The position numbers and the translations under genes were made by a program. From assembly GCA_037178625.1 (NCBI GenBank), contig CM074136.1, forward strand, positions 496,001 to 560,000: a DNA stretch of 64,000 nt. The letters run 5' to 3'. The DNA is from Skeletonema tropicum. Taxonomy: Eukaryota; Bacillariophyta; Thalassiosirophyceae; Thalassiosirales; Thalassiosiraceae. Under the pieces are notes generated by a model. The model searched no databases, was not told the DNA's origin, and saw only the letters and a list, made by a program, of their open reading frames with translations. This document shows, piece by piece, positions 10,010-19,660 of this stretch. Every line of letters starts with the position of its first letter. The stretch's first letter is position 1.

Positions 10010-10916
10010 CAGGACCTCGCAGATGACAATCAATTAAAATTTAATTTTTCTGGGGTTTGTATCGTACTGATCGATGAGTCAGTTGGCAGCAGAAGATGAA
10101 AATTGACTTGAAAAGCTAATTCAACACACATAATGCACACAACATGTTCATGGCATTGGGTAATAGGATATATTAGATCTTCCCGAGACACTGCAAATAA
10201 CATAACATTAAATAGCAACTAATTATTGACGGAAAGTGGAAAGTGTGTACGACTTATCATAGAAAAGCATTTTGCCATATGATAGGATGTCAGGGATAAG
10301 CGCAACACACATCACCCTCTTAGACGACAACATTGACGACCACTCGATTGAGCACACTCAGAGATAGCAACGATAATATTTCAAACAACATCTCACGTCG
10401 ATGCTGTTGTCCTAGATGTGATCTTCCCTCTGGTTTGGATTGATTTGCTGTGAGAAACTTAAATGCTGCAAGCACACGCGTGCATCTTTTTCAATGATGC
10501 TCTCAGTGATTGTATAACGCTAATGACGACGATCGACGGCTCTGACGGAAGCTCACAATATGCAATACCATTTCATGGCCAATGGCGATGGCTGAACGAC
10601 GACCCAAGGGCAAAAGAAGCGGATGTCATGGTAGGCATGTCTTGTGTCTTTGTCTTGGTCATAGAGAAAAATCACATCTTGCAAATCTTTTTACGTGATT
10701 TGAAATGTGTGACTACTATGTGACCATGTATGTGATTACACGGTTGCAAAAATAGTTGCAAATACTCCGAGTACAAGCATAATATTATATACTTACCAAA
10801 AATTACGGTGTAAAATACGGAGGAATTCGGTATTCTGTGTACTTTCCCGGTGTAACTTTTACACTTTTTCTTGAAATACACGAATATATTTTATCTCAAT
10901 TCCTCTTGCTTTGTTG
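10010..10916. other. Intergenic region
   Basis: No supported gene. It carries an 18-bp partial copy (10847-10864) of the 21-bp hairpin motif that flanks the recombinase relic at 13551 and 15371, preceded by a related ACGGTGTAAAATACGG at 10805-10820. Confidence 0.45.
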
Positions 10917-11210
10917 GGGATCATAAAGTCCTCAGGCTTCATAAATAGTCAAAAGGAATCCTAACTACTGTTATTATGCAATCGTATGAAGGGCAAAAAG
11001 TGTGTCAGGGTCGCACCCAAATACACCTCCAGTAGTCCACATGGCTGGTATTGCCAGCTCACACGAACTCATTGCGAACATGCCATAGTCATAGTTAGTT
11101 CATAACCAGGGGGACGCGTTGCTCATCCTGGCCTGAATTAGACAGGGAGACGTCTCTATAACAAACATGCCCAACAATGTCGCAGGGTACCGTGACGTAG
11201 GGCAGGCACC
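10917..11210 (+). repeat. Direct repeat X, copy 1 (294 bp)
   Basis: 294 bp from GGGATCATAAAGTCC to GGGCAGGCACC, repeated at 11563-11856 with about one mismatch seen (GTGTCAGG versus GTGTGAGG). The near identity implies a recent duplication or an assembly artefact. It contains no convincing coding sequence. Confidence 0.9.
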
Positions 11211-11227
11211 AAGGGAGGGTGGGTGGG

Positions 11228-11563
11228 AGAAAAAAACTCTCTCTTCGCTATATTCTCTACAGCTTCCAAAGAATCTGGCCAGGCAATCGCATATAAATTA
11301 TGGAAGCAACTCACGTAAATCATCTAGTGATCATCGATAGCCCTACCGAACTTGGAGTTCGGGTCTCTCCAGTTCTCTCGATGATCAAGCCCAATCTCTC
11401 GGGGTTCGGTTCTCATCAAAAACCCTACTACCGGAGAAACCGCTTCTTCTTCGACGCAAACTTGAGTTCCGATCAGAGTTGAAGTAGTCAGGACTCCCAA
11501 TATTGACCATTTCTTGCAGGCCTCCTCTCATGGATCCCAACGCGAGGTGGCGACCACGCTCTG
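11228..11563 (+). repeat. Direct repeat Y, copy 1 (336 bp)
   Basis: 336 bp from AGAAAAAAACTCTCTC to CCACGCTCTG, repeated apparently perfectly at 13171-13506. The 60-codon frame inside it (11300-11482) is identical in both copies simply because the DNA is identical, so this is not evidence of coding. Confidence 0.9.
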
Positions 11564-11856
11564 GGATCATAAAGTCCTCAGGCTTCATAAATAGTCAAAA
11601 GGAATCCTAACTACTGTTATTATGCAATCGTATGAAGGGCAAAAAGTGTGTGAGGGTCGCACCCAAATACACCTCCAGTAGTCCACATGGCTGGTATTGC
11701 CAGCTCACACGAACTCATTGCGAACATGCCATAGTCATAGTTAGTTCATAACCAGGGGGACGCGTTGCTCATCCTGGCCTGAATTAGACAGGGAGACGTC
11801 TCTATAACAAACATGCCCAACAATGTCGCAGGGTACCGTGACGTAGGGCAGGCACC
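11563..11856 (+). repeat. Direct repeat X, copy 2
   Basis: Second copy of the 294-bp repeat at 10917-11210, abutting the end of Y copy 1. Confidence 0.9.
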
Positions 11857-13170
11857 TCCACCCCTTCTTGCTCTGCACAATAGATAACGACAAGTCCTGA
11901 TGATAACCTTTCCATCCTCCAGGCCAAGGGACTTAGGACTATCATCTTCCGAAAGCGTTTGATTGATAGATCGCGCAGATTTCATATGCTCACTTCGGTA
12001 GCCGTTGAGAATGATTTCAGCAATCTTCCTCTCAAGCTGAGCGTATCGTCTGTCGCAATACTCAACGATCACCAGCAGCAAAGTAGCCTCGGTAAAAGAC
12101 ACATGGTGTCTCTCCCATTACCTACGGCTCCTCCCTAGTGATGGTCAGTACTGGGATGCTATCAACCCCCATGTTGCCAAGACTAACCACAGATCACACT
12201 ATTGCATCCATTGTCATACACTGTATCATATGCTTTGGAGGATAAGCACGCGGTGATAAACCAACACCACATCAAAGAGAGGTATAGTGTTCGGCATCAT
12301 GATACAGTGTGGCACAACCCCAGAACTCCCTTGCGTAGATTTATCCCCCATGCAGCGTTGGGCGTCGAATGCGCAGAGGAGGGAACGGGCTCTTGAGGTC
12401 GGCTTGGATTCAATCTTAATCAGTCATGGTTGTTTGACCAACCCCACTTCCTTCTCGACTTTCCACGCGAGGAGTTCCGCAACCAGGGGGCGTAATGCTC
12501 ATCCCGGCCCGGAGTTTCACCTCAAATAGCTGGCTGTCGTCAAACCAACTATTTGTCAACACTACCGATTCCACCGCGATAGAAACGATCTACTTCGTCC
12601 TACCCCTTCTGCATAAAGACATTGCTGTTATTGTCTGTATTGCCCCTTGCCTAAGTCTTTAATGCAGGTCCCAATTTACGATGTTTGAGAGATAGACCTT
12701 CTCAAACTGTTAACACATCATCGATCCGTGAATGATGAACGACCTGACTCTCCCCTCAGTATCTTCATCCTTCCCGCAACATGGTTCCATTCCTCCAGAG
12801 ATGCATTATGATAGTCAGCAATCCCTGGGCAAGGTGTGTCCATTCCTTCCAACAAGTCTACATGAAAACCAGAGATGGCTCATCGTGTCGGTGGTTCGAT
12901 GAGCGTAGATTACCATCTCTAAAGCGAGTCTCCGTCACAGACATACTGAAATCGACCCAACTATTTTCTAGCCGTAGGCACCTTGCATTCGAGGCGTAGA
13001 TCCTGATGTGATAATGAATCTATGCGAGGGCGTCAAGTCCCTTCACTGCCAAAACGGATGAAATTCCAGCAGCCAGCGGAGTCTCCTGAGGACAATAATC
13101 CTGCCCGCCCCTCTTGATCACACGACCCCTGCCCACCCCTTCTTGCTCCGCACAAAGCGGAGAGTGGCAC
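11857..13170. other. Degenerate region between Y repeats
   Basis: No intact gene. A fragment AACCAGGGGGCGTAATGCTC (about 12481-12500) resembles part of repeat X. TTCTTGCTCTGCACAA (11866) and TTCTTGCTCCGCACAA (13140) are a further short repeat, encoding CRARRGG and CGARRGG on the minus strand. This suggests a decayed repetitive element transcribed leftward, but no retroelement domain can be recognised. Confidence 0.4.
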
Positions 13171-13506
13171 AGAAAAAAACTCTCTCTTCGCTATATTCTC
13201 TACAGCTTCCAAAGAATCTGGCCAGGCAATCGCATATAAATTATGGAAGCAACTCACGTAAATCATCTAGTGATCATCGATAGCCCTACCGAACTTGGAG
13301 TTCGGGTCTCTCCAGTTCTCTCGATGATCAAGCCCAATCTCTCGGGGTTCGGTTCTCATCAAAAACCCTACTACCGGAGAAACCGCTTCTTCTTCGACGC
13401 AAACTTGAGTTCCGATCAGAGTTGAAGTAGTCAGGACTCCCAATATTGACCATTTCTTGCAGGCCTCCTCTCATGGATCCCAACGCGAGGTGGCGACCAC
13501 GCTCTG
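13171..13506 (+). repeat. Direct repeat Y, copy 2
   Basis: Second copy of the 336-bp repeat at 11228-11563. Confidence 0.9.
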
Positions 13507-13550
13507 CTCTTTGCTGCGGCAAGTAAAAATACACGATATTACGCCATCTT

Positions 13551-13571
13551 CCGGTGTAACTTTTACACCGG
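13551..13571. repeat. 21-bp hairpin motif, left of recombinase relic
   Basis: The stem arms CCGGTGTAA and TTACACCGG are separated by CTT. An exact copy occurs at 15371-15391 and an 18-bp partial copy at 10847-10864. The two exact copies flank the tyrosine-recombinase relic, so they may be recombination sites or element ends. Confidence 0.7.
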
Positions 13572-13699
13572 GAGACAAACCAGCCCAGTGGACTGCCCAC
13601 GGTCATGCTTTTTGCGGCGATGCCCGTAAAGTACGTTCATGTGTTCACCAAAATTCAAAACACACTGCTCAATGGCACACTACTACTATCCAACTCACA

Positions 13700-15190
13700 A
13701 TCACCACCGACAAAGATGCCGAATCCAATGAAGTCAAAGGGCCGCCCCAGCAAGAACAAGAAGAAGGCGCCGGCGAAATCACCGCTGCGAATGCTTCCCG
13801 CAACAACCTCGCCTCTCCTGCTGCCGATGCAAGTGCAAGGGCATCCACCGATCGTGTTGAAAAAATCCGAAGTGATATGATATAGAAAAAGAGTGTTTTT
13901 GATGACGGCAGCGTTGCAACTTACCTCATTTGGTTTGGTGCGTCTTTTCGATAACCGCATAGAAAATTGAACGATGAGCACCTGGAAAAGATTATCGATG
14001 CTGATAATGAAGATCAGAACAAAAATGATCGCAAGAGGACGGCTCTCCGAAATTATTTCGTCGATGCTGTTGACGCGCTCAAACCATTGCGTGATAGGTA
14101 CCACCATATCAGTTTCCTCAGGATAGATGGGGTGAAGCTCTTGATTATGATACAGTTGTGGAGTACATATGACTACTAAGTTTATGTTGCTGTGGTTGAA
14201 CGTTCATGCGCCGAGAAGTACATGAAGGCGCTGAAAATAACAGATGAAATCACCCCCGACATGGTAGTCGAAGATGGTAGAGTCTTCCAATCGGTAGAGC
14301 ATTATAATAGAATGCGCAGTGCAATTGCTTGGGTCTACAAAGTAGCAGTAGCAAGAGCGGAGATGCCTTTTGCGCAAGATCTTGGGACCTCCATTAATAA
14401 CACGCCACGTTGCCGCAGCAAAGCAGCAACTCGGTCTCAAGCTCACGAAGGGCAAAGACGTGATGAAATCCGAAGCATACGAGATAATTGCAGAGCATTT
14501 GAAAGTGGAGAGAAAGATATTTTCAATCATTCATGCTTCTTTTGGACTGGAACTTGATTGTTGATGAAGAGCAGTGAGAACTGTTTGAATGTGAAAATGA
14601 TACGCATTGACTTCGAGGAAGTTTACTTGAATTGTTTGTATTCGAGAAGGAGAAGGGTAAGCAGCGTGAGGCATGCATGGTCCATAGCACTGCTTCGCCA
14701 ATCAAGAAAAGCCTCACATCTGTCTCGTGCTGTTCGCAATGTAGATCTTTGCGTGTTTTCTGGCACCAACCAGTATACTAGGTAGAGTAGTCGAATGCAT
14801 GATCTCTTCGAGGAAATCAAGGATGATTTTTACGACATTGGGATGAACTGGCAAGAACTTGGTACTCATTCTAGGTACTTGAAAGGCGTCGGAAGTATGG
14901 TCGCCAATGCCAGCACTGTGGGCCCATCGATTGTTTCCTAGTGTCTACGAGCGGGCTGGAAGCTTGGAGGTGTGACGGAGATGTATCACTTTCGTCAAGA
15001 CGCAGGTGATTTGAATGTGGTAAGAAGAGCTGCCTGTCTCGATATCGAGACGACATATTAGGGATATCGCCGCCATATTTCAACTGTTCGGACTTGGACC
15101 AAGATAGTAAGCTTGCGGCAATGGCAATAGCCAAAGCTGACCGCTGGCTGAAAGAGCGCATTCCAAAGTTTTGGAGATTACAAAACAACA
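13700..15190 (+). pseudogene. Tyrosine recombinase (Crypton/phage-integrase-like), decayed
   Basis: Fragments in changing frames form one ancestral protein. A Lys-rich N-terminus (KGRPSKNKKKAPAK, about 13736) shifts into a helical region ending STDRVEKIRSDM. Next come DEHLEKIIDADNED (about 13970), a core-binding stretch (ITDEITPDMVVEDGRV, VEHYNRMRSAIAWVYKVA, about 14240-14350), GLKLTKGKDVMKSEAYEI (about 14430), FVFEKEKGKQREACM (about 14635) and GTNQYTR. Last is the catalytic-region signature LGTHS-R-LKGVGSMVA (about 14860-14905) with the His and Arg expected of the HxxR box, then RAGWKLGGV and FRQDAGD. There are many stops and frameshifts, so it cannot be active. Assignment rests on this remembered pattern of diatom DNA breaking-rejoining enzymes; no search was run. 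Confidence 0.6.
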
Positions 15191-15370
15191 GCAATACTAT
15201 AGGCAGATGATAATCTTGTGTAGGTCTTCATTGAATAATGTACATTTTTACATCAACCACATTCGTTTCATTGCTCTATGTATGTAACTTTGCGTCTGGA
15301 GTGGACGGTCTTCAGGGCACGAGGGACACCTTGGAGGCAAATTATACCCCGTTGACAGGGCCTTTTGTAC

Positions 15371-15391
15371 CCGGTGTAACTTTTACACCGG
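15371..15391. repeat. 21-bp hairpin motif, right of recombinase relic
   Basis: Exact copy of the motif at 13551-13571, in an identical 21-bp form, 1.8 kb away on the other side of the recombinase relic. Confidence 0.7.
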
Positions 15392-15690
15392 AATTTTATA
15401 TATCCACTTGTACGTATCTACTTCCTAATTCCATGAAACTTGGTACCGATCAGGATAATACCGGGACTGAAATTAACATTCCACTCGCGCGTCCTCCTCG
15501 CTCCTCGCTCCCAACTCCCAACCACACTACAGGTCTCGGTTATCTCTACTCAGCGATGGTTGGTTGATGGTATGTTTGGGATGATGAGACGGGTGAAAAC
15601 AAGTGAGTTGTGTAGGTGGTATCTATGATTATGTACTTTGACGTATGTAGGAGCTGAGACTTCGAGATAACCTCTAAAAGGGCTAGCTCA

Positions 15691-16173
15691 AGCACCTTGA
15701 CGACCCGTTTGAATAATCGTAAATAACACCGGCCCGGCCGTCCATCACCAAACCGCAACACACCGTAACCAAGGTGCCGCTGCCGAAATTGACCAACTTA
15801 ATCGCCGACCTATGGGCCAATCGATGGCTGATCGTTAGTATGGACTATTATAAACGTGTTATCGTGCTTGGATGTAGAAGAAACGGTCATTGGGATGTTC
15901 GAAAAGCACTGTTCGTTCGTTGGCCGGCGAGCGCCGACCATCGCCGACCATCGCCGTCACCATTCTGCCTTCTCTTTGGGGATTTGGCTGCGGCGAGGGC
16001 TTCGGCACTTACTTGATAGTCCATACTAATGATTGGCCATCGATGGGCCCATAGGTCAGCGATTAAGTTGGTATATTTCGGCAGCGGCACCATGGTTACG
16101 GTGTGTTGCGGTCTGGTGATGCTCGGTCGGGCCGGTGTTATTTACGATTATTCAAACGGGTCGTCAAGGTGCT
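15691..16173. mobile_element. Foldback/MITE element with ~157-bp inverted arms
   Basis: The left arm (15691-15847) and right arm (16016-16173) are reverse complements over about 157 bp with roughly a dozen mismatches. Both begin AGCACCTTGACGACCCGTTT from the outside. The centre is about 168 bp and contains a short CGCCGACCAT tandem. There is no coding capacity. No clear target-site duplication is visible, so the superfamily is unassigned. It lies 250 bp upstream of the ankyrin gene. Confidence 0.85.
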
Positions 16174-16426
16174 GTAGAAGCCATTCCCTCTACATACAAT
16201 AAAGTACCATAATCGTACATACTAGTACGACACATCACTTTTAAACGCACTCATTTGACATCGTAAACTTCTTTAAACCCCATCACCTTCTGAATGCTAT
16301 CGGTAGATGCGAGACCTGTAGTGTGCTCCCAACTCTCCTGTTATTCTGTCTCTCCGTGTCATTGTTAAAAGTAATATAATACAAGCTAGCAGTTTTATTC
16401 CCTCAATCTGATCTCGGCTAACAACC

Positions 16427-17974
16427 ATGGATGACGATAGTAATAGGAAACAATCAGCTGAAGCGCTGTCGAGTGAATTATCTCAGTATTGTACTTCTGA
16501 CTCACTTTCAGAGGAAGGCCTACGTGAATTATTTGAGCGACACGGATTGACGCCCAATAATTCGATCATTAGAGATAATAAATTCTTCTTTGATGCATGC
16601 GTCAATAAACGAGTAAACGAGGAAATCATTCGATGCCTTCTCGAATATTTTCCTGCCGCTGCCAGTGCTCCTGATGAGGATGGGTTTTCACCGCTCCATG
16701 CTGCATGCCTCAACACAAATGTAACGCTCGGTGTGATCCGACTTTTGATCGATGCAGCTCCAGCCTCTCTTCGTAGAGTAGACAATGTTAGCGGTTGTAA
16801 ACCTCTTCATTATTTATTCAGTAACGAGGAAGTTGATAATTTGACAGGGATCGCAATATTGAAGTTGTTTATCGAGAAGTGCCCTGAAGCAGCCCGACAT
16901 GTTGACCATGAAGGCCGCCTCCCGATTCACATGGCAGCCGGATCAAAACCTCCGGAGTTTTGCCGCCTGTTGATCGAAGCATATCCTGGATCTGAGCAAA
17001 TAGGTGATGGTGACTATCTGCCTCTCCATTTTGCATGCAAGCACAATACCTTTGCCACGATAGAGTATTTGTACAAACTTTACCCCGATGCCATCAATCA
17101 TGCATCAACAGAAGGATTTTATCCAATTCACTGCGCAATGGATGGCTACATGTCACACAAAATTGGTGTAGAAGCTGTTCGCTTCCTTTTGGATTGCGAT
17201 CCGAATGTGAAACTACGGAAGTTTCGAGGAAGGTCTCTGCTTATCACTGTGTGCGGGTTGAATTTTAATGATTCAAACATTGAGATCGCTATTGAAGTGA
17301 TCAAAGCAATCTACGATGCACACCCCGAAGCAATCGAAGACAATAGAATTGTGTCCAATAACCAACGCTATCACCAACAAGTGCAAGCATTTCTCAACGC
17401 ACAGTTAGTCTATGCTCGCCAAGCCAAAGATCACGAAGAGATGACAACACCTGATGGCAATGGGCAACTCCCGCTACACACAGCACTTCATAACAATGCC
17501 AGGCTTGGCTCGATCAAGTTGTTAGTAAGAGGCAACCCTCATGCTCTTCAATCTCCCGACAATAGCGGTGTATTGCCCTTGCACATTGCATGTCAGCACC
17601 ACGATTCCGCCGATGTAATGCGTTACTTGATTGGACTTGATACTACAACTCTTGGCGCCGCGGATAGGGATGGTAATACAGCCCTCCATTATGCTTGCCG
17701 CAGTGCAAAGTATGACACAATAGCGACGCTTCTCGAAGATTATGGTGCTATATCAGTATCTAGAAAGAATGCTCACAAGAAGCTTCCGATTGATTTGCTT
17801 TGGGAAAGTGATGAAGTGGAAGATAGGGAAAGCATCGAATATACAGAGAGTGTCTTTCGGCTACTGAAGGCATATCCCGAGACTGTGATAACTGCAATGA
17901 TGAATGAGCAAGCTAATGCTGGCCACTGTTCAACTCAGAATAGAAGCAAAAGGAAGAGAAAGTTTGGCAAATGA
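16427..17974 (+). CDS. Ankyrin-repeat protein, 515 aa
   Basis: An intact single-exon gene. The start ATG 16427 sits in AACCATGG, and the N-terminus (MDDDSNRKQSAEAL) aligns with the paralogues. A family N-terminal module (LSEEGLRELFERHGLTPNN, residues about 30-50) precedes ankyrin repeats. These repeats have the family-specific form PLH-AC and LPIHMAA with FCRLLIEAYPGSE and YLYKLYPDAIN, running to about residue 440. A conserved linker (KLPIDLLWES, VFRLLKAYPET) and a basic tail (SKRKRKFGK), plausibly a nuclear localisation signal, follow. There is no signal peptide or membrane segment. Ankyrin repeats bind protein partners; the partner is unknown. It is the most complete member of a family with six other copies or relics in this window. 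Confidence 0.9.
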   Translation: MDDDSNRKQSAEALSSELSQYCTSDSLSEEGLRELFERHGLTPNNSIIRDNKFFFDACVNKRVNEEIIRCLLEYFPAAASAPDEDGFSPLHAACLNTNVTLGVIRLLIDAAPASLRRVDNVSGCKPLHYLFSNEEVDNLTGIAILKLFIEKCPEAARHVDHEGRLPIHMAAGSKPPEFCRLLIEAYPGSEQIGDGDYLPLHFACKHNTFATIEYLYKLYPDAINHASTEGFYPIHCAMDGYMSHKIGVEAVRFLLDCDPNVKLRKFRGRSLLITVCGLNFNDSNIEIAIEVIKAIYDAHPEAIEDNRIVSNNQRYHQQVQAFLNAQLVYARQAKDHEEMTTPDGNGQLPLHTALHNNARLGSIKLLVRGNPHALQSPDNSGVLPLHIACQHHDSADVMRYLIGLDTTTLGAADRDGNTALHYACRSAKYDTIATLLEDYGAISVSRKNAHKKLPIDLLWESDEVEDRESIEYTESVFRLLKAYPETVITAMMNEQANAGHCSTQNRSKRKRKFGK

Positions 17975-18504
17975 ATATTTTTGTTTATGTTGCCTGTAAT
18001 ACGAACTACTATCATCACCATTGGCCCTATCATTCTTGCTTGGCTTTAATTTTTGTCTCTGACTCTTCTACAATAATGGTGAATCAGTCTACACAATAGA
18101 GGATTACACAGGTTCAGGTGGTGGACCAAGGATAAACGACAACTCCTCATTTATCCTGGAGAGGCCCAATGCGGGAGATCACTGAATTGATTTCGACGGG
18201 AGTACAAAATAAGTGCACGGAACATGGATTAGATACGATGCTATTTATTAAGGCTCCTGAACTTCCCACTCTTCAATTTGCTTGATCTCTCAAAGGGCTC
18301 CCTCTTCTGCCTTCAGTATGTGACCGCAGGAAAGAGATGCGCTCGACTAAGTATTGTACTTGGTTAATAATTATTACATTTCTTCCCAGTCGACATTCGA
18401 CGTTCAATTTGATCCTTGGCTAAAGTATTCTGTCTCAAAATTGATGATGAAGTGTATTGAATCCAATTCATCTTGATTACAATATATTGCGCATGATGTA
18501 ATCA
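17975..18504. other. Intergenic region
   Basis: The first ~150 bp match the flank of the relic at 7921-8380. The rest shows no element. The ankyrin gene and the acidic-domain gene converge on this stretch. Confidence 0.5.
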
Positions 18505-19395
18505 TTATTTCTCCTTCTCCTCAGGATAGCCAAATACATCATACAGCGGATCCAACGCCCCCTTCTCTCTCTTCCAACCAATCACACTTTCCATAATTTT
18601 TATAGCCCCCATGATCCGATCATCCATTATGTCTATCCCCCGCAGCACCAGTGCCTCTTCTAACAATCCTTTTCGATACAGGAGCATAAAGTATCGTTCG
18701 TGATCCACCTCTACTTTCTGCACAGACATGGATAATGCCGTCTGACCATAATTTAAACAGGCAAATCCATCATAACATTCTCCCGGTTTGGTCTCCTCTC
18801 CTTCAACATTGTGTTCCGAATCACGAGCTTCGACACTCCCAAACTTTGGCCATAATTCAATAGCGATATTGTTCACCGGGCCTGGCCCCTCTGCCGACCA
18901 AAACACACCATATGGTTTGGGCAGTGCATTAAAATCACGTTGATTGGTGTCGGCAAAGATAACATAGAGTGATTTAGGTGTGTTGGGTGGGGCGTCGGAG
19001 GAGAGATCCTCGACTACGCGGCCAAATTCTTTGGAATATCTCATCTCTCCTAATAACAACGAGTTTAGTATTTGTTGGTCGATGGATTCGATGGAGGTGG
19101 TCAATCCGTCGTCGTCGTCCGAACTGGATTCTTGAGAATCCTCTTCCGAAAAATCATCATCGTAGGAGTCGTCCTCATCTTCCGAACTATCGTAGAAGTC
19201 CTCTTCTTCACCCTTTTCATCCTCTACTTCATCGTCGTCATCGATGATCCTACCAGTATCAACATCTTGCTCGTCTTCAGATGATTCAGAATCATCATCT
19301 GAATCTTCCAATTCCGAATCATCATCATCTGACGAATCCTCAAATTCATCCCACTTGGAATAATCTACAGTGCCCGGCCGCTTAGAAGATGACAT
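18505..19395 (-). CDS. Acidic N-terminal domain protein, 296 aa
   Basis: A single-exon gene read leftward from ATG 19395. Residues 1-15 (MSSSKRPGTVDYSKW) lead into a very acidic Asp/Glu/Ser region (about 16-97) and then a globular C-terminal domain (about 100-296). Its motifs include LYVIFADTNQRDFNALPKPYG, PGECYDGFACLNYGQTAL and HERYFMLLYRKGLLEEALVL. The family is not recognised; an acidic stretch of this type is common in histone-binding and nucleolar proteins. Its 5' end, including the start codon and upstream DNA, has been copied in antisense to the 3' end of the membrane-protein gene at 23287-24912. Confidence 0.8.
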   Translation of the reverse strand: MSSSKRPGTVDYSKWDEFEDSSDDDDSELEDSDDDSESSEDEQDVDTGRIIDDDDEVEDEKGEEEDFYDSSEDEDDSYDDDFSEEDSQESSSDDDDGLTTSIESIDQQILNSLLLGEMRYSKEFGRVVEDLSSDAPPNTPKSLYVIFADTNQRDFNALPKPYGVFWSAEGPGPVNNIAIELWPKFGSVEARDSEHNVEGEETKPGECYDGFACLNYGQTALSMSVQKVEVDHERYFMLLYRKGLLEEALVLRGIDIMDDRIMGAIKIMESVIGWKREKGALDPLYDVFGYPEEKEK

Positions 19396-19660
19396 GGTGG
19401 CGGTTATACTGGTAACGTCTTCAATTCGAATTTAATATGTGGTTGAGATATCAATACAGAACATTAGCACAAGAGAATTGCTTGGCGTAGCATTGGTACT
19501 TATGGTATGTAGGTATGTATGGTGTACCTACCTTATATTATGGCCTTATTAGAGAGTGTGTGGGGCCCGAAATCTTGAGTACTAATTCCTATCATTGGCT
19601 CTAGCCCTTTCTGAGAGGAAAGGGAATATCCCAACCATTTTTTGAAAAGGTACCGTCTAT
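19396..19660. other. 5' flank of acidic gene
   Basis: Probable promoter region of the minus-strand gene. Its first ~110 bp are duplicated (diverged) at about 24945-25190. Confidence 0.5.

Noticed and set aside
11300..11482. Identical 60-codon frames at 11300 and 13243 as a duplicated gene
   Set aside because: Identity comes from the 336-bp DNA repeat; no start context, domain or codon-level conservation supports coding.
10917..11856. X repeats as LTRs of a retroelement enclosing Y
   Set aside because: No TG..CA ends, no flanking target duplication, and Y occurs again outside the pair.
15238..15567. 109-codon frame after the recombinase relic
   Set aside because: It runs through the hairpin motif and low-complexity sequence and has no recognisable domain.
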